Made by a program: the position numbers and the translations under genes. Below the pieces are notes generated by a model, which did no database searches, was not told the DNA's origin, and saw only the letters and a program-made list of their open reading frames with translations. This document shows positions 1 through 5,224 of a stretch of 5,522 nucleotides of DNA, in pieces. Position 1 is the stretch's first letter. Every line of letters begins with the position of its first letter. Source of the DNA: Elusimicrobiota bacterium (GTDB lineage: Bacteria; Elusimicrobiota; Elusimicrobia; FEN-1173). The stretch is taken from contig PMLF01000177.1 of NCBI GenBank assembly GCA_003158755.1, forward strand, positions 1,652 to 7,173. Reading direction: 5' to 3'.

Positions 1-181
1 CGTGGGTGTGGTCCCCGTCGTAGACGGCGAGGCGGATGTCCCTCACGTCGAAGTCGATGGCGAAACCAAAGAAGGTCACCAGAATCACCGGGATGCCCAG
101 AGCCGCCACCCAGGTGAACGGGTCACGGACGATGTGGCGAACCTCCTTTCGCGCCACGGCCATGATTCGCGCGCGGTTCAT
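1..181 (-). CDS. ABC-2 type efflux permease, N-terminal fragment
   Basis: This is the first 60 residues of an integral membrane permease; the rest lies beyond the left window edge. It starts MNRARIMAVARKEVRHIVRD, an amphipathic N-terminal segment rich in Arg and Lys. A first membrane helix follows at about residues 23-42 (WVAALGIPVILVTFFGFAID), and then the start of the large periplasmic region (DFDVRDIRLAVYDGD). This arrangement, with the FDVR..LAVYD motif after helix 1, is typical of ABC-2 permeases of the YbhS/YbhR/YhhJ group. In that family the permease forms the transmembrane path and pairs with the ATPases and a periplasmic adaptor. The ATG overlaps the stop of the upstream ATPase gene (ATGA), and a purine-rich GGAAGGGG at 189-196 lies 7 bases before it, which fixes the start. 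Family assignment is firm. Whether a second permease gene follows, as in E. coli ybhS-ybhR, cannot be seen. Confidence 0.93.
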   Translation of the reverse strand, partial: MNRARIMAVARKEVRHIVRDPFTWVAALGIPVILVTFFGFAIDFDVRDIRLAVYDGDHTH

Positions 182-1095
182 CGGGCGTCCCCTTCCACGA
201 GCCGGAGGAAAACGTCCTCCAGGGACGGATCAATTTTCTTCAGAACCGCGCCCGGAGCGATCTTTCCAAGCATTCGGCGCCACGAGTCTTCATTTTCCAC
301 GGTGACGTGGAAGCGCCGGCCGTAGGGTTGGACCGAACGAACCGCCGGTTCCTTGGAAAGCGTCTCCCTCCAGGATGGATCAATGCCCGCTTGCGGCTCG
401 AACTCGAAGAGCGGCTCCGGAAAAGCGTGGGCTTTCAATCGAGCGGGAGTGTCCAAAGCGATGAGCTTGCCCGTGCGCATCAAGCCGATGCGCCCGCACT
501 CCTCCGCCTCGTCCAAGTAATGCGTGGTCACGAAAAGGGTCTTGCCGCGGGCGGCCAACTTTCGGATCAGCGCCCAGAACCGCGCCCGGGCCGCCGGGGA
601 AACGCCCGCCGTGGGCTCGTCGAGGAACACGATTTCCGGGTCGTGCAGCAGCGCCGCCACCAGGGACACCTCCTGCTTGATCCCGCCGGGCAGGTCCCGC
701 ACGAGGGTCTTCGGCGAGTCGGCGAAGCCGATGAATTCCATCAGATCCTTTTCCCTGGCGCGGAAGGTCTCCCCGTCCATTTTGCGCAGGGCCGCGGCGA
801 AGGAAAGGTTTTCGTCCACGGTCAGGTCGGCGTAGAGCGTGAACTTCTGGGACATGTAGCCGACCCGGGATTTGATCCGGTCCAGCCCCTCGTCCAGAGA
901 CGTGTCCGCCACGCGGATGTGCCCGGAGGTGGGCGTCAGCAAACCGCAGAGCACGCGGATCGTGGTCGTTTTTCCCGCGCCGTTGGCGCCCAAGAAACCG
1001 AAGATATCTCCTTTCTCCACGGAGAACGTGACGTCGTCCACGGCGATGAAATCGCCGAAGCGCACGATCAAGTGTTGAACATCGACGGCGATCAT
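178..1095 (-). CDS. ABC transporter ATPase 2 (YbhF/RbbA second-domain-like)
   Basis: This 305-residue cytoplasmic ATPase should power the efflux permease encoded next. Visible motifs are Walker A GANGAGKT (36-43), Q-loop Gln83 (MSQKFTLYADLTV), Walker B IVFLDE (155-160) and H-loop His192 (TTHYLDEAEEC). The signature is LPGGI (135-139) rather than LSGG, and the D-loop reads AGVS (Ser166 where Asp is usual). About 85 further residues follow, ending in DPSLEDVFLRLVEGDAR. This resembles the C-terminal extension of DrrA/YbhF-type ATPases that couple to ABC-2 permeases. The open frame extends upstream to 1302, but the ATG at 1095 is preferred. It overlaps the previous stop as ATGA, has GAGGAG at 1101-1106 five bases upstream, and begins at the normal point of the ATPase fold (MIAVDVQHLIVRFGDF). 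It probably pairs with ATPase 1 as a heterodimer; E. coli YbhF carries both domains in one chain. The substrate is unknown. Confidence 0.94.
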   Translation of the reverse strand: MIAVDVQHLIVRFGDFIAVDDVTFSVEKGDIFGFLGANGAGKTTTIRVLCGLLTPTSGHIRVADTSLDEGLDRIKSRVGYMSQKFTLYADLTVDENLSFAAALRKMDGETFRAREKDLMEFIGFADSPKTLVRDLPGGIKQEVSLVAALLHDPEIVFLDEPTAGVSPAARARFWALIRKLAARGKTLFVTTHYLDEAEECGRIGLMRTGKLIALDTPARLKAHAFPEPLFEFEPQAGIDPSWRETLSKEPAVRSVQPYGRRFHVTVENEDSWRRMLGKIAPGAVLKKIDPSLEDVFLRLVEGDAR

Positions 1096-1826
1096 GTCCG
1101 CTCCTCGCGCCCCAAACGAAGAAAAATCTCGTCGAAGTGGTCGGCCTTCTCCCGCTCCAGGATGGTATGAGGGTCCCCGTCGGCCAAAAGCCGCCCCTTC
1201 TCCAGCAAATGAACCCGGCCGCAGCGCTCGGCTTCGTCCATGTAGGCGGTGGACATCAGGATGAGAATGTTCTCCCCCAGCAGACGATAGAGTAAATCCC
1301 AAAACTCGCGACGGCTGACGGGGTCCACGCCGTTGGTGGGCTCGTCCAGCAAGATCACCGTTGGGGATTGGAGCAGCGCGCAGATGAGTCCCAGTTTTTT
1401 GTACATCCCCCCCGAAAGCTGCCCGGCCCGGCGGTCTTGGAAGGGCTCCAACCGCGCGATGTGCAAAAGCTCCGCGCGCCGCCGCCGATAGACGTCCGCG
1501 GGGATCTGGTAGAGGTGCCCGAAGAAATCCAAATGTTCGCCGCAGGAAAGGTCGGGATAGAGGCTTTGACTTTGGGGGAGATAGGCGAACTGGGGCCGGA
1601 CGTCGTTGAAGGGAACGGGGCGACCGTCCCGGGTGAAGGTCACCTCGCCCGAGGTCGGGCGCAAAAGCCCCATGAGCGTCCGGAGCAGCGTCGTCTTGCC
1701 CGCCCCGTCGGGCCCGATCACCCCGTGCAGGAGCCCCGGTTCAAAGTCGGTCGTGACGCCGTCCAACGCCTGGACGGCCTTGAACCGCTTCCGTAAATCG
1801 CGGACCTGAATCCCGATGGCCGCCAT
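1092..1826 (-). CDS. ABC transporter ATPase 1 (YbhF/RbbA first-domain-like)
   Basis: This 244-residue ATPase is close to the minimum length of a nucleotide-binding domain and lacks the C-terminal extension of ATPase 2. Motifs are Walker A GPDGAGKT (38-45), Q-loop Gln85 (YLPQSQSLYPDLSC), a canonical signature LSGGM (137-141), Walker B VILLDE (157-162) and D-loop NGVD (165-168). The H-loop reads STAYMDEAERC, with Ala194 where the switch histidine normally lies. From memory, STAY-like motifs also occur in the first domain of RbbA/YbhF relatives, so this may be a subfamily trait. ATG at 1826 is chosen. An in-frame GTG lies one codon upstream (1829) and a TAG stop four codons upstream, so only these two starts are possible. 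The ribosome site is weak (GGCGGCGG). It follows the adaptor gene after 135 bases of repeat-bearing DNA and overlaps the ATPase 2 start by 4 bases. It likely forms the second half of a heterodimeric motor. Confidence 0.93.
   Translation of the reverse strand: MAAIGIQVRDLRKRFKAVQALDGVTTDFEPGLLHGVIGPDGAGKTTLLRTLMGLLRPTSGEVTFTRDGRPVPFNDVRPQFAYLPQSQSLYPDLSCGEHLDFFGHLYQIPADVYRRRRAELLHIARLEPFQDRRAGQLSGGMYKKLGLICALLQSPTVILLDEPTNGVDPVSRREFWDLLYRLLGENILILMSTAYMDEAERCGRVHLLEKGRLLADGDPHTILEREKADHFDEIFLRLGREERT
1101..1106 (-). promoter_or_regulatory. Ribosome binding site deciding the ATPase 2 start
   Basis: GAGGAG on the minus strand lies five bases before the ATG at 1095, inside the end of the ATPase 1 gene. 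It supports translation from 1095 rather than from the far upstream in-frame start at 1302. Confidence 0.75.
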
Positions 1827-1858
1827 CACCGCCGCCTATAAATACAAGACCGAACTAT

Positions 1859-1890
1859 CCGCTCACCCTGAGCCTGTCGAAGGGTGAACC
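1859..1890 (+). repeat. Extragenic palindromic repeat, copy 1
   Basis: This is a hairpin with perfect 7-base arms TCACCCT (1863-1869) and AGGGTGA (1881-1887) around an 11-base loop, GAGCCTGTCGA. It lies between the adaptor gene and ATPase 1. Its loop is the reverse complement of the loop in copy 2 except for one base. The core (CTGAGCCTGTCGAAGG) looks like a short extragenic palindrome that I recall in many unrelated environmental bacterial genomes. No T-run follows on the minus strand, so it is not a classical intrinsic terminator. Whether it affects mRNA stability or is a passive repeat is unknown. Confidence 0.85.
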
Positions 1891-1903
1891 TTCCCGCTGG
1901 AAT

Positions 1904-1936
1904 CCGCTCATGCTTCGACAAGCTCAGCATGAGCGG
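1904..1936 (-). repeat. Extragenic palindromic repeat, copy 2 (inverted)
   Basis: This is a hairpin with perfect 11-base arms CCGCTCATGCT (1904-1914) and AGCATGAGCGG (1926-1936) around the loop TCGACAAGCTC. It is the same element as copy 1 in reverse orientation, 13 bases away. Relative to copy 1, the stem pairs have changed on both sides (CACCCT/AGGGTG against CATGCT/AGCATG), so pairing is kept. It ends 25 bases from the adaptor stop codon. Reading along the minus strand there is no T-run after the stem, so a terminator role is not supported. It could protect the 3' end of the channel-adaptor message, as REP elements do in enteric bacteria; that is inference. Confidence 0.87.
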
Positions 1937-1961
1937 GAGAGAAGGTTATTCACAAACATCG

Positions 1962-2687
1962 TCAATGCGGCAGCCGCGCTTCCAGGGTCATGCCGGGTTT
2001 CAAGGTTCCGTCGGCGTTGGCGAATTCGATCTTGACGCGGTAGACCAGCCGCGTCCGCTCTTCCCGGGTCTGAACGTTTTTGGGCGTGAACTCGGCCTCG
2101 TCCCGGATGAACGTGATGCGCCCTTTGAACACGCGGTCGTGCGCTTCGGGCAGGAGCGCGTCCACTTCCCGGTTGACGGAAATCTTGGCCAGGAGGTTCT
2201 GCGGGACGTAGACGTACATCCACACGGTCCGGAGGTCCGCGACGGTGAGGAGCTTCGTTCCCGGAGACGCCAACTCCCCCGGCTCGTGATATTTGTCCAG
2301 CACGGTCCCGTCCAAGGGGGATTTCACGGAGCACCAGTCGCGGCGAAGGACCGCCGTGTCGCGGCGGTTTTTGTCGCGATCAAACGTTTCCTGGGAGGCG
2401 GACCCTTTTTTATAGAGGTCGCCGGTCCGGCGAAAATCCCGCTCGGCGATGTCCGCCTCCAACTTTACGTCCTCGCAAGACAAATCCACCAACGTCTGGT
2501 CCGCCCGGACCGCGTCGCCTTCCTTCGCGTCGTAGGCGGCGATGGTCGAACCCACCCGCGCCGAAACGTCCACTTCGGTCGCCTCGACCGTCCCGGCGTA
2601 GAGGAATTCCCGACCTCCGGCAAACTTCCAGATCAGGAATCCGACCGCCGCGGCCGCGATCACCGGAAATACGATTTTCTTCTTCAT
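1962..2687 (-). CDS. Periplasmic adaptor (membrane fusion) protein, HlyD/YbhG-like
   Basis: This 241-residue adaptor should bridge the inner-membrane ABC permease and the TolC-like channel across the periplasm. One N-terminal membrane anchor is seen at about 5-20 (IVFPVIAAAAVGFLIW). The first half of a lipoyl-like domain follows at 30-74 (AGTVEATEVDVSARV, KEGDAVRADQTLVDL). Next come a short helical hairpin at about 75-118, the second lipoyl half at 119-150 (VKSPLDGTVLDKYHEPGELASPG), and a beta-barrel region at 153-240 ending LKPGMTLEARLPH. The hairpin tip carries Arg87, Leu91 and Ser98, spaced as in the AcrA Arg128-Leu132-Ser139 TolC-docking motif. At 241 residues it is short for the family (often 300-400) because the hairpin has only about 22 residues per arm. 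Cys71 and Cys119 sit at the two ends of the hairpin. The ATG at 2687 follows the channel-gene stop by one base, with AAGGGG at 2694-2699. The longer in-frame extension to 2984 lies inside the channel gene and is rejected. Confidence 0.94.
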   Translation of the reverse strand: MKKKIVFPVIAAAAVGFLIWKFAGGREFLYAGTVEATEVDVSARVGSTIAAYDAKEGDAVRADQTLVDLSCEDVKLEADIAERDFRRTGDLYKKGSASQETFDRDKNRRDTAVLRRDWCSVKSPLDGTVLDKYHEPGELASPGTKLLTVADLRTVWMYVYVPQNLLAKISVNREVDALLPEAHDRVFKGRITFIRDEAEFTPKNVQTREERTRLVYRVKIEFANADGTLKPGMTLEARLPH

Positions 2688-2688
2688 G

Positions 2689-4038
2689 TCATTCCCCTTC
2701 GGAAAGTTCCGCCAACAACGCCAACTGCGACAGGATTTGAAAGTCGGCCCGCACGCTTTGGACCTCGGCTTCCAGCACGCGCAGGTTCGCGGTCTGCACG
2801 TCCAGGAAGCGGGATTGACCGGCCTTGTAGGATTCGTAGACGAGGCGGGACAATTCCTCCGCCTCGGCCGCCCGCCGTCGGAAAATGGTCCGTTGGGCGT
2901 CCAGCGCGGCCCATTGGTCCCGGGCTTCGCTCCACTGCCGCAGGAGATCCTCCTCCGCCTGGGCGCGCCGTTCGTCGAAGGCACGGGCCTGCGCCTCCTG
3001 GACGCGGATATCGCGGGAGATCCGGTCGAATTCGAAGATGGACAAGCTCGCCGTCACGCCCACCGATTTTTGATTGATCTGCTCCAGGATCGGCCCGTTG
3101 GGATAATCCAGGGACGACCGAGCGGATAATTGAAACTTGGGCCAATGTCCCGCCCGGGCGCCGTCGGCGGCCCGCCGGGCGGACTCCGCCGAATCGGCCA
3201 GGGATTCCAACTGGGGATGGCGGGGACCCGGCCTTCCATCGGAAGCGGGGGCGAGGGCTTTTTGGGACAGGGCCGTCGCGTCCAAAACCGGGACCAGGTT
3301 GGCCGGTTCCACGTCGGCGGGCAAGTCCTTGGCGGTGGCGGCGTCCAGGGGCAGCAGATCGCCTTCCGGCAACGCTTCGCCCGTCAGGTCCGCCAATTCC
3401 CTCAAGGAAACGGCCAGGTCCGCCCGGGCTTGCCGCAGTTGGGCCAGCCGGGTGAGCACGTCCTGGTGGGCGGAAAGACCGTCCAACCGGCTCGACGCGC
3501 CGGCCCGGACGCGCCGTTCGATATCCGCGTATTGGAACTGGGCGAGGCGCAGGGACTCGGCCAAAAGCCGGACCTGTTCCAAGGCGCCCTGGGTCTGGAA
3601 ATAGGCCGTGCGGACGGAAAGGAGGAGTTGTCGACGGGAAACCCGCGCGTCGGCGTCTTTGGCGGCGGCTGCCGCGGCGGAGGCGCGCCGGGCGTTGATC
3701 AAGCCGCCGTCCCACGCGTTCCACCGGATCGTAGGCCCGATGGAATAGTTATCGTTCGCTCCGAACGTGATCGTCCGTCCGAAGAGGGAAAGCGACGGAA
3801 CCTCCGAAATATATTTCCAGTATCCGTCCACGACCACCGAAGGCCAAAGGAGGGAGCTTTGGGACAGGGCCTTCTCCCGGGCCGAAGCAGCGTCGCTCTC
3901 GACGGAAGCCAACCGGGGAGAATGCTTCACGGCCTTTTCCTCCGCGCCCGGAAGGGTCAGAGTGAACCCATTTCCCTCCGCCCGGAGAGAAACGGCGATC
4001 AAGAGACAACAGGAAAAACATACCGATTGTTTCTTCAT
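2689..4038 (-). CDS. TolC-like outer-membrane efflux channel
   Basis: This 449-residue outer-membrane efflux protein forms the exit duct of a tripartite pump. A signal peptide is visible at about 1-20 (MKKQSVCFSCCLLIAVSLRA). There is no convincing lipobox, so it is probably not a lipoprotein. Two family repeats are seen. The first (about 25-225) has a beta segment SIGPTIRWNAWDGG (99-112) and the helix-end motif RAGASSRLDGLSAHQDVL (178-195). The second (about 270-445) has SVGVTASLSIFEFD (325-338) and YKAGQSRFLDVQTANLRVLEAE (404-425). Both contain long Ala/Arg/Glu-rich helices that would build the periplasmic tunnel. Length fits the family (about 420-500). ATG at 4038 is chosen: GGAG lies five bases upstream (4044-4047) and the signal peptide begins there. 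An in-frame start at 4056 would add six residues. It is the first gene of the efflux cluster, one base before the adaptor. Confidence 0.95.
   Translation of the reverse strand: MKKQSVCFSCCLLIAVSLRAEGNGFTLTLPGAEEKAVKHSPRLASVESDAASAREKALSQSSLLWPSVVVDGYWKYISEVPSLSLFGRTITFGANDNYSIGPTIRWNAWDGGLINARRASAAAAAAKDADARVSRRQLLLSVRTAYFQTQGALEQVRLLAESLRLAQFQYADIERRVRAGASSRLDGLSAHQDVLTRLAQLRQARADLAVSLRELADLTGEALPEGDLLPLDAATAKDLPADVEPANLVPVLDATALSQKALAPASDGRPGPRHPQLESLADSAESARRAADGARAGHWPKFQLSARSSLDYPNGPILEQINQKSVGVTASLSIFEFDRISRDIRVQEAQARAFDERRAQAEEDLLRQWSEARDQWAALDAQRTIFRRRAAEAEELSRLVYESYKAGQSRFLDVQTANLRVLEAEVQSVRADFQILSQLALLAELSEGE
2694..2699 (-). promoter_or_regulatory. Ribosome binding site deciding the adaptor start
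   Basis: AAGGGG on the minus strand lies six bases before the adaptor ATG at 2687, within the last codons of the channel gene. With only one base between stop and start, translation of the two genes is probably coupled. Confidence 0.7.
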
Positions 4039-4119
4039 GCTTTCTCCATGGAGCATCCACCCGGGGCATTACCGTTGTAAATATTAACCAAGTCATTTGC
4101 GAAATTTACGGGATTTTCC
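4039..4119 (-). promoter_or_regulatory. Probable promoter and leader region of the efflux operon
   Basis: These bases lie between the inverted repeat and the channel gene. The stretch 4077-4109 is strikingly AT-rich for this DNA and is the natural place for the operon promoter. TAATAT (4081-4086, minus strand) is a plausible -10 element, but I find no good -35 box 16-18 bases before it. The patch is bounded by the 6-base inverted repeat GTAAAT (4077-4082) / ATTTAC (4104-4109), which could be an operator half-site pair but may be chance. GGAG at 4044-4047 is the ribosome binding site for the channel gene. The promoter call is mostly positional. Confidence 0.35.
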
Positions 4120-4207
4120 TCCCCCTTTGAAAAAGGGGGATGGAGGGGGATTTTAAGCCACCAGGATCCGTCAAATCCCCCCGAACCCCCCTTTTTCAAA
4201 GGGGGGA
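4120..4207. repeat. Large inverted pair of C/G-tract hairpin repeats
   Basis: Two copies of a roughly 35-base unit face each other (4120-4153 and 4173-4207) around a 19-base centre (4154-4172). Each copy holds its own hairpin. The left one is CCCCCTTT (4121-4128) with AAAGGGGG (4132-4139) and a 3-base loop. The right one is CCCCCCTTT (4186-4194) with AAAGGGGGG (4198-4206), also with a 3-base loop. A second C or G tract lies inward of each (4145-4149 and 4177-4182), so the whole can also fold as one long stem. It begins 33 bases after the dusB stop codon. I recall near-identical C/G-tract repeats scattered through many bacterial genomes, which suggests a small non-coding mobile or REP-like element. 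The stems are strong enough to impede transcription, but no T-run follows on the minus strand. Confidence 0.88.
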
Positions 4208-4240
4208 CACCCATTTTGCAATAGACGCAAACTCTGCGGA

Positions 4241-5215
4241 TCAAAGAGATGCTTCGTACGTATCAAGGAGCCCCAAGAGTTCATTCAAGGCGACGGCGCC
4301 CACGGCCCGTCGGCGGAACTCAGCGGCTCCGTACAAGCCGTGGATGTAGGAACCGATGTACTTGCGCAGGCGGCAGATGCCGAGTTTTTCGCCGTAATAG
4401 TCGACGATGAGTTGCGCGTGCTCCCTCAGCAACGAAAACCGGGGGGCGGCGTTAATGGCCTGCGGCTCGCGGGCCCCGTTTTTTTCTTCTTCAAGAAACT
4501 CTAAAAATAGGAGGGGATTGCCCACCGCCGCCCGGCCTACCATGACTCCCGCGCAGCCGGTCCCTTGCATCATCCGACGGGCGTCCTGATAATTATGGAT
4601 CCCTCCGTTGCCGAAAACGGGCAGACCGACCGCCGCCACGGTTTCGGCGAGGGCGTCCAAGTCGGGAGGTCCCTCGTGGCCGTCTTCGCGGGCGCGGGCG
4701 TGGATGCAGAGGGCCGACGCGCCGGACTCCCGGGCTAACGAAGCGAACCGGGGAGAAATGTTTTCCCCCCGCCGAAACCCCAACCGCATCTTGACCGTGA
4801 CCGGGATCTTCACGGCCTTGACCATGGCTTCCACGCACCGGGCGAACAGGAGTTCGTCCTTCATGAGCGCGACGCCGGCCCCGCCCTTGACGACCTTGGG
4901 GACGGGACAGCCGCAATTCAAATCGACGATGTCCGCCCCCGCTTCCTCGACCCGGCGCGCGGCAAAAGCCAACCGTTCCGGCTCGGCGCCGAAGATCTGG
5001 ACGCTGAGGGGATGTTCGTCGGGAGCAACAGCCAGCATGCGTTGGGATTTTTTGTCGCCGAAGAAAACCGCGTTGGCGGAGACCATCTCCGCGCACACCA
5101 ATCCCGCCCCGCCGCGGCGGCACAGTCGGCGGTATGGCGGGTCCCCGTACCCCGCCATGGGGGCGAGGGCGTAAGGGTTATCGAGTTGGACCGAACCGAT
5201 GGAAACCGCGCCCAT
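4241..5215 (-). CDS. dusB: tRNA-dihydrouridine synthase, DusB type
   Basis: This 324-residue flavoenzyme reduces specific uridines in tRNA to dihydrouridine using FMN and NAD(P)H. The N-terminal TIM barrel shows APMAGYGD (18-25) at the FMN site, Gln73 (VQIFG), and the catalytic segment DLNCGCPVPK (98-107), with Cys103 as the expected catalytic acid. It also has Lys142 in TVKMRLG, His172 and Arg174 in CIHARAR, GNGGI (202-206) and VMVGRAAVGNP (224-234) for phosphate binding. The C-terminal helical tRNA-binding domain (about 255-324) carries REHAQLIVDYYGE...CRLRKYIGSYIHGL, characteristic of the DusB/NifR3 group. Length is normal. Position 173 is Ala where HGRT is usual, a mild deviation. ATG at 5215 has AGGA at 5223-5226 overlapping the tsaD stop, nine bases after that gene, so the two are an operon. 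The dusB subtype rests on motifs remembered from the family; which tRNA position is modified is not shown. Confidence 0.95.
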   Translation of the reverse strand: MGAVSIGSVQLDNPYALAPMAGYGDPPYRRLCRRGGAGLVCAEMVSANAVFFGDKKSQRMLAVAPDEHPLSVQIFGAEPERLAFAARRVEEAGADIVDLNCGCPVPKVVKGGAGVALMKDELLFARCVEAMVKAVKIPVTVKMRLGFRRGENISPRFASLARESGASALCIHARAREDGHEGPPDLDALAETVAAVGLPVFGNGGIHNYQDARRMMQGTGCAGVMVGRAAVGNPLLFLEFLEEEKNGAREPQAINAAPRFSLLREHAQLIVDYYGEKLGICRLRKYIGSYIHGLYGAAEFRRRAVGAVALNELLGLLDTYEASL

Positions 5216-5224
5216 CGACTCGTC

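Noticed and set aside
307..1170. Plus-strand open frame (287 codons) opposite ATPase 2
   Set aside because: The product shows no family features and lies fully antisense to an ATPase with clear motifs.
1096..1302. Upstream extension of ATPase 2 to a start at 1302
   Set aside because: The added 69 residues overlap ATPase 1 in another frame and resemble no part of the family. The ATG at 1095 has a good ribosome site and the ATGA overlap.
1859..1936. Intrinsic terminator after the adaptor gene
   Set aside because: Strong hairpins are present, but no T-run follows either stem in the direction of transcription.
2688..2984. Upstream extension of the adaptor to a start at 2984
   Set aside because: The extra residues are an out-of-frame reading of the channel gene. 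The membrane anchor begins directly at the ATG at 2687.
1884..3077. Long plus-strand open frame (397 codons) opposite the adaptor and channel genes
   Set aside because: It is a shadow frame of GC-rich coding DNA: Pro/Arg/Gly-rich low-complexity product, no recognisable domain, and it covers two strongly supported minus-strand genes.
1859..4207. CRISPR array
   Set aside because: There are only two pairs of inverted palindromes from two different repeat families, more than 2 kb apart, with no regularly spaced direct repeats.
4035..4244. 69-residue minus-strand open frame across the gap between dusB and the channel gene
   Set aside because: It is made almost entirely of translated repeat sequence (PPLKKGG, PPFSKGE) and runs through the hairpins and the probable promoter. 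This kind of spurious frame arises wherever the C/G-tract repeat occurs.
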